From the NCBI GenBank assembly GCA_033764445.1, contig JANRIZ010000085.1, forward strand, positions 1 to 32,644: a stretch of 32,644 nucleotides of DNA, read 5' to 3'. Positions 24,260-32,644 of this stretch are shown here, in pieces (positions within the stretch are counted from its first letter, which is position 1; each line of letters opens with the position of its first letter). The notes under the pieces were generated by a model. That model was not told where the DNA came from, did no database searches, and saw nothing but the letters and a program-made list of their open reading frames with translations. Origin of the DNA: JANRIZ01 sp033764445. Lineage in GTDB: Bacteria > Verrucomicrobiota > Verrucomicrobiia > JAWXBN01. Position numbers and translations under genes: made by a program.

Positions 24260-24997
24260 ATGAAATTGCTCATCCTCGCCGCCGGCTACGCCACCCGCCT
24301 GTATCCTCTCACCGAAAACCAGGCCAAACCACTCCTGCCGGTGGCCGGCAAACCGATGATCGACCACGTGATCGAAAAATTCAACGGTTGCCCGGAAATT
24401 GACGGGATTTATGTCGTCACCAACAACAAATTCACCCCGCATTTTGAAAAATGGGCGGCCGCGGCGGCGGGCAAATTTGAAGGCCGCCCCATCACGGTCT
24501 TCAACGACGGCACCATGACCAATGACGACCGGCTCGGCGCCATTGGCGACATCAGTTTTGTGATGCAAAAAACCGGCCTCAATGACGATCTGATTGTCGT
24601 CGCCGGGGACAACCTCTTCAGCGGCGGGCTCAAGGGTTACGTCGAAGCCGCCAAAACCAAGGGGTTGCTGGTGGGTGTCTACGACGTCAAAAACCTCGAA
24701 GAAGTCAAAAAATACAACAGCCTGGGTCTGGATCCGGACGGTCGCATCAATTTTTTCGAGGAAAAATCCCCCAACCCCCGCAGCACCGTCACGGCCATCG
24801 CCCTGTACCACTATCCCAAATCCTCCCTGGACCTGATCCGTCAATACATCGCCGGGGGCAACAATGCCGACCAGCCCGGACGTCTCGTGCAGTGGATCTA
24901 CCCGCAACAGCCGGTCTACACGTATGAAATCAAGGGGCTGTGGCTGGATATTGGCAGCCGCGAAACCTACGAGGAAGCCCAGTCCCTTTTTGTCTGA
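24260..24997 (+). CDS. Sugar-1-phosphate nucleotidyltransferase (RmlA-like)
   Basis: A 245-residue GT-A-fold nucleotidyltransferase. The nucleotide-binding motif is LAAGYATRLYPLTENQAKPL, followed by LPVAGKPMIDHVIEKF. VVAGDNLFSGGL provides the metal-binding Asp, and FFEEKSPNP and the IKGLWLDIGSRETYEEA end are typical of glucose-1-phosphate thymidylyl- or uridylyltransferases. The product would be an NDP-sugar for surface polysaccharide, which fits the LPS block upstream. Which sugar and base cannot be told. I chose ATG 24260, with GGAGA 9 nt upstream; the frame is open upstream but antiparallel to nothing and overlaps lptB. Confidence 0.9.
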   Translation: MKLLILAAGYATRLYPLTENQAKPLLPVAGKPMIDHVIEKFNGCPEIDGIYVVTNNKFTPHFEKWAAAAAGKFEGRPITVFNDGTMTNDDRLGAIGDISFVMQKTGLNDDLIVVAGDNLFSGGLKGYVEAAKTKGLLVGVYDVKNLEEVKKYNSLGLDPDGRINFFEEKSPNPRSTVTAIALYHYPKSSLDLIRQYIAGGNNADQPGRLVQWIYPQQPVYTYEIKGLWLDIGSRETYEEAQSLFV

Positions 24998-25007
24998 TCC
25001 TGCGGTT

Positions 25008-25021
25008 TGGAAAATTTTCCA
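25008..25021. repeat. 14-bp perfect palindrome before the histidine kinase gene
   Basis: TGGAAAATTTTCCA, followed by TTTTGTT, 10 bp after the nucleotidyltransferase stop and 54 bp before the histidine kinase start. It could be an operator or a weak terminator hairpin (5-bp stem, AATT loop, T-rich tail). Confidence 0.45.
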
Positions 25022-25075
25022 TTTTGTTGCAGAACTGTCGCCTGATTGTTCTGGAAGCCTGCTGGTCTTGTCACG

Positions 25076-26386
25076 ATGGGTTCAACGGCACACACTCCGG
25101 TCTCCAATTCTCCAATCGACCATGTCGCCCTGCGAAAGGTCCTCGCCGGTCTGGCCCGGGGCACCGCCCTGAGCCGGGGAAATCTGGAGCTGGTCCTCAA
25201 AAACATCACCCGCGAGGCGGCCAAGGCCCTGTGTGTGGCCCGTGTGAATATCTGGCTGATCTCCGAGGACCGCAAACAGCTCAACTGCATCGAGTCCTAC
25301 GATCGCCGGGCCCACCGCCACACCTCCGGTGATGTGCTTCTGGCCCGGGAGGCCCCCTCCTACTTCGAATCCCTGGACATCCTGCGCTCGATCATCAAAA
25401 TCGACACCGAAAACGATCCGCGCACCCGCGAATTGGCGGAGTTTTACCTCAAGCCCCATGGCATCTCCACCATGCTCGACGCCCCGATTTATCTGGCCGG
25501 GGATGTGGTCGGCGTCGTCTGCCACGAACACGTGGGGCCCCTGCGCGAGTGGAGTTCGGATGAAATCAGCTTCGCCTCCTCGGTGGGCGATTTTGTCTCC
25601 GTGGCCCTGGAGACCGACCGTCGCATCCGCGTGGAACGCGACAATCTCGACCTCCAGGCCCGCCTGCTCAAGGCCCAGAGTCTCGAAAGTCTCGGGCTGA
25701 TGAGCGGGGGCATCATCCACGACATCAAAAATTCCCTCACGGCCATCACCCTCCGATGCGAGTGTCTGCTCTCGGCCAAGGTGACCCCCGATGCGGTCCG
25801 CAAACACGCGGAGGCCATCAAAACCGTCGCCCTCAAATCGGCCCAACACTGCCAGGACACCCTCTCGAGTGCCAACGTCACCGGCGGCATCAAAAAGGAC
25901 CTGTGCCTCTCAAAAGTCGTCGAAGGGGTCATGGGCCTGGCCCGCAACGTGGTCCCGCCCGAAATCACCATCGATACGGATATCCGGGACCCGCTCCCAC
26001 CGCTGCGGGCCGACGAACTGCAAATGCGCCAGATTTTTCTCAATCTCGTGTACAATGCCTCCGACGCCATCGGCGACAAGCCGGGGGTCATCACCATCCG
26101 CACGGGGGAAATGCCCGCCCCCGATCCGAAGGCGGGCCGTTACTTCCCCGGGCCGGCCTCCGTCAAGGGGCACTGCGCCTTTTTTGAGGTGCGCGATACC
26201 GGCCACGGCATCCCCGCCGAAAAAATCGGCAGTCTCTTCGAACCCTTCTTCTCCACAAAATCAAAGGGCAACGGACTGGGCCTGGCCATCATTCTCAACA
26301 TCGTCAAAAACCACCGCGGGGCCATCTGCGTCGAAAGCTCCCCGGGCCACGGCTCCTGTTTCCGCGTTCTCCTTCCGGTGAAGTAA
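25076..26386 (+). CDS. GAF-domain sensor histidine kinase
   Basis: A 436-residue cytoplasmic kinase with no membrane segment. Residues about 35-180 form a GAF domain (ALCVARVNIWLISEDRKQLN, STMLDAPIYLAGDVVGVVCH, WSSDEISFASSVGDFVSVAL). A short coiled-coil linker follows. The dimerisation/phosphorylation helix has GGIIHDIKNSLTAI with His215. The ATPase domain shows the N box NLVYNASDAIG (Asn327), G1 DTGHGIP (374-380), F box FEPFFSTK and G2 GNGLGLAI (398-405). All catalytic elements are intact. The His-Asp-x-x-Asn form of the H box and the ending resemble NtrB-like kinases. I preferred ATG 25076 over TTG 25046. No response regulator is adjacent, so it is an orphan kinase here. Confidence 0.92.
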   Translation: MGSTAHTPVSNSPIDHVALRKVLAGLARGTALSRGNLELVLKNITREAAKALCVARVNIWLISEDRKQLNCIESYDRRAHRHTSGDVLLAREAPSYFESLDILRSIIKIDTENDPRTRELAEFYLKPHGISTMLDAPIYLAGDVVGVVCHEHVGPLREWSSDEISFASSVGDFVSVALETDRRIRVERDNLDLQARLLKAQSLESLGLMSGGIIHDIKNSLTAITLRCECLLSAKVTPDAVRKHAEAIKTVALKSAQHCQDTLSSANVTGGIKKDLCLSKVVEGVMGLARNVVPPEITIDTDIRDPLPPLRADELQMRQIFLNLVYNASDAIGDKPGVITIRTGEMPAPDPKAGRYFPGPASVKGHCAFFEVRDTGHGIPAEKIGSLFEPFFSTKSKGNGLGLAIILNIVKNHRGAICVESSPGHGSCFRVLLPVK

Positions 26387-26402
26387 GGCACGCCTTCACG
26401 GA

Positions 26403-26705
26403 TCACGGACGGAAAAACAGCCACAAACTGAAGGCGGTCACCAACAGTTCAATGACTGCCATGACGGCTTGCGCCACCCACAGGTCACGGGTGTTTTTCC
26501 GTACGACCTGTTCGAGCAAAAGCAGGGGAAGAAAGGCAACACACGCCAGGACCAGTCCTGCCAAAAGGCAGGCAACGACGGTCTCCCCCCACGTTCCAAA
26601 ATCCGGATTTTTCGGCAGGACCACGAAGGCGATCCCTGTGAAAAGCACGGCCACAAGACAAAAATTCCGCCGCCGTTGAAACGGCGCCCGCGGTCGGTCA
26701 TTCAT
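26403..26705 (-). CDS. Small three-helix membrane protein, unknown function
   Basis: A 100-residue protein with a basic N-terminus (RPRAPFQRRRN) and three hydrophobic stretches: about residues 15-30 (FCLVAVLFTGIAFVVL), 41-63 (ETVVACLLAGLVLACVAFLP and onward) and 77-98 (VAQAVMAVIELLVTAFSLWL). The positive-inside rule would place the N-terminus in the cytoplasm. A clear GAGGG lies 7 nt before the ATG, which supports a real gene. I do not recognise a family. It is convergent with the histidine kinase and lies 65 bp downstream of the acyltransferase on the same strand. Confidence 0.65.
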   Translation of the reverse strand: MNDRPRAPFQRRRNFCLVAVLFTGIAFVVLPKNPDFGTWGETVVACLLAGLVLACVAFLPLLLLEQVVRKNTRDLWVAQAVMAVIELLVTAFSLWLFFRP

Positions 26706-26770
26706 GTTTGGCCCTCTTCAAACCGGTGTTCATTGCCATCCTCCCGAATCTTCCGGCATGGTTCCGCGGA

Positions 26771-27370
26771 TCACGGTTCCGCGGATTCAAGCTTTTTGAC
26801 GACCTGGGCCGGATTTCCCGCCACCACCACATTCGCGGGCACGTCCTTGGTCACCATGGCCCCGGCGGCAATGATCGAATTGTCCCCAATGGTCACCCCC
26901 TTCAGAATGACGGCGTTCATCCCGATCCACACCGTGTCCCCGATGATCACGGGTCTGGTGCCGATGGGCGGACGCTCCTTGTGGGTGGACCATGGATTGA
27001 GCGCGAGGGCATCCGCCCGGCGCAGGGCGGGATCAATGGGATGAAAATCGCTGTCGGCAATGCCCACCCCCCAGGAAATCAGACAGTATTTTCCGATCCG
27101 GATGCTTTCCTCGGCCATCAACAGCGCCCCATTGAGCAGGGTATGGTCCCCCACCTCCACGTAGCCGTTGGCCCCGACGGCAAAGGAACATCCGCCATAA
27201 CAGGAAACCCCCGCGCCCAATCTGACGGCGGGGTCCCGCTTCCCCTTGAACATCCGGAATATCTGCGCGGTCTCAATGTAGAAATTCTCCCCCCAGGTGA
27301 CGTTGGCGGGGATGGGGTGGGTCCACCAATCGTGTTCCACCATCCGGTTGGGAAGGACATTGGTCGGCAT
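26771..27370 (-). CDS. Left-handed beta-helix (hexapeptide repeat) acyltransferase
   Basis: A protein of the LbH/Maa-NodL type. Hexapeptide repeats run through VRLGAGVSCYGGCSFAVGAN, GYVEVGDHTLLNGALLMAEE and SIRIGKYCLISWGVGIADSD, and then the catalytic-His region DFHPID. After a loop the repeats resume with VIIGDTVWIGMNAVILKGVT, IGDNSIIAAGAMVTKDVPAN and VVVAGNPAQVVKKL, which is the standard ending. It probably O-acetylates a sugar using acetyl-CoA, perhaps on a surface glycan. I use ATG 27370 (199 residues). The frame extends to ATG 27481 (236 residues), but that would leave only 12 bp to divergent glgE and would overlap its putative promoter. Confidence 0.9.
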   Translation of the reverse strand: MPTNVLPNRMVEHDWWTHPIPANVTWGENFYIETAQIFRMFKGKRDPAVRLGAGVSCYGGCSFAVGANGYVEVGDHTLLNGALLMAEESIRIGKYCLISWGVGIADSDFHPIDPALRRADALALNPWSTHKERPPIGTRPVIIGDTVWIGMNAVILKGVTIGDNSIIAAGAMVTKDVPANVVVAGNPAQVVKKLESAEP

Positions 27371-27442
27371 GGACGGAATGATAAACGGGAAAATCCGAAC
27401 AGTAAACAGCACAATCCCCCCTTCCCGCCCCGCAAATCCCGC

Positions 27443-27471
27443 TTGGTCGAAAGCCGCAAGTCTGTTATGTA
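27443..27471 (+). promoter_or_regulatory. Possible sigma-70 promoter of glgE
   Basis: TTGGTC (27443-27448), a 17-bp spacer and TATGTA (27466-27471). The start point would be near 27478, leaving a leader of about 16 nt before the glgE ATG, consistent with the lack of a clear ribosome-binding site. Confidence 0.4.
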
Positions 27472-27493
27472 ATGCGGCCATCGGACTGACCCT

Positions 27494-29497
27494 ATGAAAA
27501 AAAAATCGATCTCCGCACGCCCCCCCTCACCCCCCACCCCCGAGTTTCCCGCCCGCGGTCAATGCCGCGTGATCATTGAAAGAATCACCCCCTCGCTGCC
27601 GGATGCGGGTGCCCTGCTCAAACGCATCATCGGCGAAAAGGTCACCGTCAAAGCCCATGTCTTCGGGGACGGACACGATACGGTTCTGGCCCTTCTCCAA
27701 CACCGGAAACAGGGGGAAAACGAATGGAACGAAAGTCCCCTGCGCGCCCTGGGCAATGACGAATGGGAGGGGGAATTTGTCGTCGATGCCGAGGGGTTCC
27801 ACGAGTTCACGGTCTCGGGCTGGACGGATGCCTTCCAAAGCTGGCTCAGGGGGTTTCGCAAAAAAATCGAGGGGGGGCAGGACCTTTCGGTCGAACTGCT
27901 CATCGGGGCGGGGCTGATTGAAGGCGCGGCCAATCGCGCCCGGGGCCGGGACAGAAAAACCCTCTCCACCTGGGCGAATCTGCTCCGGGACGGCAATGTC
28001 CCCGCCCAGGAACGTGTGGACCTGGCCCGGATGCCGGCCCTGGAGGAGATGGCCCGCAAATACCCGGACCGCACGCATGAGTCCACCTTCGCGCCCGCCA
28101 TCGGGGTTCTTGTCGAGCGCGAGCGGGCGGCCTGCAGTGCCTGGTACGAGTTTTTTCCACGCTCCTGGGGTTCGTCTCCGGGAGCCCACGGCACCTTTGC
28201 GGAGTGCGAGTTCCTCCTTCCGCATATTGCGGCCATGGGCTTCAACATCGTCTATCTGCCCCCCATCCATCCGCTGGGCATGGCCTTCCGCAAGGGAAAA
28301 AACAACTCTCTCACGCCCGAACCCGGCGACGTGGGCAGTCCCTGGGCGATCGGTTCGGCCCTGGGCGGACACAAGGCGGTGCACCCGGAGTTGGGCACGC
28401 TCAGGGACTTCAAAAACTTTGTCAAATCCGCCACCACGCACGGACTGGAGGTCGCCCTGGACATCGCCTTCCAATGTTCCCCGGACCATCCCTATGTGAA
28501 GGAACACCCCCAGTGGTTCAACTGGCGGCCCGACGGCACGGTGCAATATGCGGAGAATCCGCCCAAAAAATACCAGGATGTGCTGCCCTTCAATTTTGAA
28601 ACCGACGACTGGCAGGCCCTGTGGCTGGAACTCAAAAGTGTCATCACCTTCTGGGTGGCCCAGGGCGTGAAAATTTTCCGGGTGGACAATCCCCACACCA
28701 AAACGCTGCCCTTCTGGAAATGGTGCATCGCCGAGGTCAAACGCGACCACCCGGAAACGCTCTTTCTCGCGGAGGCTTTCACCCGTCCCAAGGTCAAATA
28801 CTGGCTGGCCAAACACGGGTTCACCTGGGGCTACACCTATTTCACCTGGCGCAACAGCAAACAGGAACTCACCGATTATGTCACCGAGCTGACCCGTTCC
28901 GAATGCGCGGAGTATTTCCGTCCGAATTTCTGGCCGAACACCCCGGACATCCTCCACGAAACGCTCCAGCATGGCGGACGCGCGGCCTTCATTTCGCGCC
29001 TGGTCCTGGCGGCAACCCTCTCCTCCAACTACGGCATCTACGGACCGGCCTACGAATTGTGCATCGGTCAGGCGGTCAAGCCGGGCTCCGAGGAATATCT
29101 GGACTCGGAAAAATACGAGATCAAACGGTGGGACTGGAATGCCCCCGGCAACCTCAAGCCCCTGATTGCCCGGCTCAACCTGGCACGGAGGGAAAATCCG
29201 GCCCTCCAGCGCACGGGCAACATCACCTTTGTCCCGACGGACAACCCGGCCCTCATCGCCTACCTGAAAACCACCCGCGACCAATCCAACGTGATTCTTG
29301 TGGCGGTCAATCTCGACCCGCACCACTCCCAGTCCGGATGGCTGAATCTGCTGATCACCCAGATGGGGCTCCAGCCCTTCCAATCCTACACCATGCGGGA
29401 TCTGCTGACAGGGATGGAATACCGCTGGTACGGCGACCGCAACTTCATCAAACTCGACCCGGAAAACCCGGTCCACGTTTTCAGGCTGGTCCGATAG
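27494..29497 (+). CDS. glgE: Alpha-1,4-glucan:maltose-1-phosphate maltosyltransferase GlgE
   Basis: A GH13_3 enzyme that extends alpha-1,4-glucan with maltose units from maltose 1-phosphate. The 667-residue protein has an N-terminal beta domain (about 20-140, GQCRVIIERITPSLPDAGAL), a helical insert, then the (beta/alpha)8 core. Key motifs: SAWYEFFPRSWG (215-226), GFNIVYLPPIHPLG (249-262), ALDIAFQCSPDHPYV (321-335), the nucleophile Asp398 in FRVDNPHTKT, and acid/base Glu427 in LFLAEAFTRP. FWPNTPDIL carries the third carboxylate. These correspond to Asp394 and Glu423 of the Streptomyces enzyme. GlgE partners (TreS, maltokinase, GlgB) are not in the window. The last 17 bp overlap the 3' end of the NUDIX gene on the other strand. 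Confidence 0.96.
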   Translation: MKKKSISARPPSPPTPEFPARGQCRVIIERITPSLPDAGALLKRIIGEKVTVKAHVFGDGHDTVLALLQHRKQGENEWNESPLRALGNDEWEGEFVVDAEGFHEFTVSGWTDAFQSWLRGFRKKIEGGQDLSVELLIGAGLIEGAANRARGRDRKTLSTWANLLRDGNVPAQERVDLARMPALEEMARKYPDRTHESTFAPAIGVLVERERAACSAWYEFFPRSWGSSPGAHGTFAECEFLLPHIAAMGFNIVYLPPIHPLGMAFRKGKNNSLTPEPGDVGSPWAIGSALGGHKAVHPELGTLRDFKNFVKSATTHGLEVALDIAFQCSPDHPYVKEHPQWFNWRPDGTVQYAENPPKKYQDVLPFNFETDDWQALWLELKSVITFWVAQGVKIFRVDNPHTKTLPFWKWCIAEVKRDHPETLFLAEAFTRPKVKYWLAKHGFTWGYTYFTWRNSKQELTDYVTELTRSECAEYFRPNFWPNTPDILHETLQHGGRAAFISRLVLAATLSSNYGIYGPAYELCIGQAVKPGSEEYLDSEKYEIKRWDWNAPGNLKPLIARLNLARRENPALQRTGNITFVPTDNPALIAYLKTTRDQSNVILVAVNLDPHHSQSGWLNLLITQMGLQPFQSYTMRDLLTGMEYRWYGDRNFIKLDPENPVHVFRLVR

Positions 29498-30008
29498 CAC
29501 GCCCCGAAATTGTCTCCTCCTCGACCCAGCGGTGCGAGCCCTCCTCCAGACACTCGCAGGAGAGGCTGAAAAAACCGCCGCGATATTTCCAGAAAGAGGG
29601 CCATATTTTTTCCCGGTCAGTCTGTGGAATGGAAATGTCTCCGGACTCAATCCGGGCGCGACTGAAAAATTCAAACCGGCCCTCGGGATGTTCCAACGGC
29701 AGAGTTTGGAGCAGTGGCCTGATTTCAAACACAAACATCAGCCAGTGTTTTTTCCCCTCATACCCCTTTTCGGCGACCAGCCCGGCCAGATGCAGGTCCC
29801 GGACGGAAAGTTCCAAACCCATTTCCTCCCGGGCCTCCCGCACGGCACATTCATAGGGGGACTCCCCCTCTTCCGTATGCACCTTGCCACCGGGGGGGCT
29901 CCACAATCCCCTGTTGGGCTCGCGCGTCCGTTCGAGCAACAGCACCTCATCCCGCGGATTGAAGGCGATCAGCAGCGTCGTGACCCGGTGGGGAAGAATC
30001 TGGGGCAT
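29481..30008 (-). CDS. NUDIX hydrolase
   Basis: A 175-residue NUDIX-fold pyrophosphohydrolase. The core reads LIAFNPRDEVLLLERTREPN, RGLWSPPGGKVHTEEGESPY and ECAVREAREEMGLEL. The Nudix box (about 41-65) has the metal-binding R-E-A-R-E-E-M-G, but the loop between the Gly and the first Glu is two residues longer than the usual G-x5-E. The C-terminal part (WLMFVFEIRPLL, DREKIWPSFWKYRGGFFSLS) is helical and may set specificity. The substrate could be a nucleoside diphosphate derivative such as an oxidised nucleotide or a NDP-sugar; unknown. It begins 9 nt after the NYN gene and overlaps glgE tail-to-tail by 17 bp. Confidence 0.92.
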   Translation of the reverse strand: MPQILPHRVTTLLIAFNPRDEVLLLERTREPNRGLWSPPGGKVHTEEGESPYECAVREAREEMGLELSVRDLHLAGLVAEKGYEGKKHWLMFVFEIRPLLQTLPLEHPEGRFEFFSRARIESGDISIPQTDREKIWPSFWKYRGGFFSLSCECLEEGSHRWVEEETISGRAIGPA

Positions 30009-30017
30009 GGAGACTTC

Positions 30018-30491
30018 TCAATATCTCCGGCCAAATCCCCGGGCCTTGTTTTTGATTTTCTCGAGCTGACCACCCTGATCCGTCCGGGCGTGGTCCAGCA
30101 GGTCCTCCAAAGCATCGGCGTCCAGAACCATCGCCCCGAAACTTTCCACGGTCATCCGCTCGGCGTTGTCGTTGGTGACCACCACAATCCGGTCCGGGGT
30201 GCGGAATCCCGCCACCATCCGCTCAATGACGGCATCCGCGGTCTGGTCCTTGACGGAATAGGCCACCTGCATCCCGCCGGGTTCACGGGAGAGTTCGGGT
30301 TTGCCCTCCCCCCTGCCGTCAAACACAACGGTGACGGCATACTCGGTCTGATCATGAAGAACGGAAAGCCGCTGCAACAATTCCTCACGCGCGGCGGCCT
30401 GTCGCCGGACATGCAGCTTCCGAAGGTCCTCCCACGCGTGGATGACGCTGTGCCCATCCACGATCAAATGATGGGTGTGGTGGCTTTTCAC
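30018..30491 (-). CDS. YacP-like NYN-domain ribonuclease
   Basis: A 157-residue protein of the YacP/Rae1-like NYN (PIN-like) family. Landmarks: HHLIVDGHSVIHAWEDLRKL (first catalytic Asp), REELLQRLSVLHDQTEYAVT, VVFDGRGEG (second Asp), QTADAVIERM (third acidic site, with Asp) and IVVVTNDNAERMTV (fourth Asp). In Bacillus subtilis Rae1 cleaves mRNA in the ribosomal A site. Family knowledge suggests ribosome-associated RNA cleavage here, but this is not shown. Translation seems to start at GTG 30491. The 30-residue basic protein gene lies just upstream on the same strand and the NUDIX gene just downstream. Confidence 0.9.
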   Translation of the reverse strand: MKSHHTHHLIVDGHSVIHAWEDLRKLHVRRQAAAREELLQRLSVLHDQTEYAVTVVFDGRGEGKPELSREPGGMQVAYSVKDQTADAVIERMVAGFRTPDRIVVVTNDNAERMTVESFGAMVLDADALEDLLDHARTDQGGQLEKIKNKARGFGRRY

Positions 30492-30562
30492 AAGGCTACC
30501 GAAATCAGCGGGGCTTCCGGATCACCAATCAATGGCCTGGATTCTTGAAAAATCCGGAACCA

Positions 30563-30655
30563 TCATTTTTTGGTGGCTTTGGCAGCCTGCTTTTTGCGTT
30601 TGTTGTAGGCCAGACGGCGGCGCTTTTTGATGACTTTGTTGCTTTGTTGTCCCAT
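30563..30655 (-). CDS. 30-residue highly basic mini-protein
   Basis: A short gene reading MGQQSNKVIKKRRRLAYNKR and ending KKQAAKATKK. Fourteen of 30 residues are Lys or Arg and there are no acidic residues. The distribution resembles the rRNA-binding tails of small ribosomal proteins such as bS21 and bTHX. I recall similar mini-proteins ('..TNKV.KR.RR.AY.KRKK..') in Verrucomicrobiota. The composition is unlike that of neighbouring non-coding frames. The ribosome-binding site is weak, so the call relies on the protein pattern. It is 71 bp upstream of the YacP-like gene on the same strand. A role in ribosome or nucleic-acid binding is inference. Confidence 0.65.
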   Translation of the reverse strand: MGQQSNKVIKKRRRLAYNKRKKQAAKATKK

Positions 30656-30734
30656 AAGAGGCCGACCAATAGACAGGATTCGGGCTCCGGGCACAAGTGC
30701 AAAAGCGGGCGGAATAAAAAAAAGCCATATTCTT

Positions 30735-30764
30735 CTGGCAGGAAAACCAAAAGCCTTTTAGAAT
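30735..30764 (+). promoter_or_regulatory. Possible promoter of the Ser/Thr kinase gene
   Basis: CTGGCA (30735-30740), an 18-bp spacer and TAGAAT (30759-30764). The start would be near 30771, about 11 nt before the ATG at 30782. Weak evidence. Confidence 0.35.
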
Positions 30765-30781
30765 TGCAGCACTCTCCCGAT

Positions 30782-32614
<1,833 letters not shown>

Positions 32615-32644
32615 TCACGCCACGGAATCCTCCCCGGGAAAATT

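Noticed and set aside
27527..29734. A 735-codon open frame antisense to glgE
   Set aside because: glgE has its full catalytic set on the plus strand. The antisense frame is a composition artefact.

Overview
The window (32.6 kb) reads as a GC-rich chromosome segment of a diderm, LPS-bearing bacterium, most likely a member of Verrucomicrobiota. The diderm call rests on kdsA followed by lptC/lptA/lptB-type genes. The phylum call is inference. It rests on the overall protein character, a small conserved protein after pta (19558-19815), a 30-residue basic mini-protein (30563-30655), a four-helix-bundle gene, a GlgE maltosyltransferase, and degenerate intergenic repeats of the 'atctgcggatt' kind. 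I see no rRNA, tRNA, CRISPR array, insertion sequence or prophage.

Layout. 1-3416 (minus): trmB, then rpmB (bL28), rpsR (bS18), a 67-residue orphan and typA/bipA (cut by the window edge), a translation-related cluster. 3415-3924: a four-helix-bundle gene bracketed by a 10-bp perfect inverted repeat. 3940-8560 (plus): a compact run of CPBP protease, thiL, tsaE, a GT39/ArnT-like glycosyltransferase and tsaB, with overlapping starts and stops. 8561-9541: a gene-poor interval holding a minus-strand toxin-antitoxin pair whose ParE-like toxin is frameshifted, bracketed by short heptamer repeats. 9542-12069: alr and a GlcD-like FAD oxidase, coupled through ATGA. 12070-12407: a strikingly AT-rich island leading into a LacI-type regulator (12408-13487) and a Mn-type superoxide dismutase with its own promoter and terminator.

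14399-17899 (minus): a receiver-DUF4388 protein with a Glu at the phospho-acceptor site, then transaldolase, a terminator, and glucose-6-phosphate isomerase. 18144-24997 (plus): a rhodanese, phosphotransacetylase, a small conserved protein, CTP synthase, then kdsA-lptC-lptA-lptB and a sugar nucleotidyltransferase. CTP feeds CMP-Kdo synthesis, so pyrG next to kdsA and lptCAB makes an envelope-lipopolysaccharide block. 25076-26386: a GAF-domain sensor histidine kinase without an adjacent response regulator. 26403-27370 (minus): a three-helix membrane protein and a hexapeptide acyltransferase. 27494-29497: glgE, divergent from the acyltransferase and overlapping a NUDIX gene tail-to-tail. 29481-30655 (minus): NUDIX hydrolase, YacP-like NYN nuclease and the 30-residue basic protein. 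30782-32614: a membrane Ser/Thr kinase ending in a roughly 90-residue Pro-Ala tail encoded by a hexanucleotide-like repeat.

Most of the window is housekeeping. The least explained parts are the inverted-repeat-flanked four-helix-bundle gene, the 67-aa and 30-aa conserved-looking small proteins in translation contexts, the decayed toxin-antitoxin island with its heptamer repeats, the AT-rich island with a palindrome sitting exactly between the -35 and -10 of lacI, the non-canonical receiver, and the Pro-Ala-tailed kinase.
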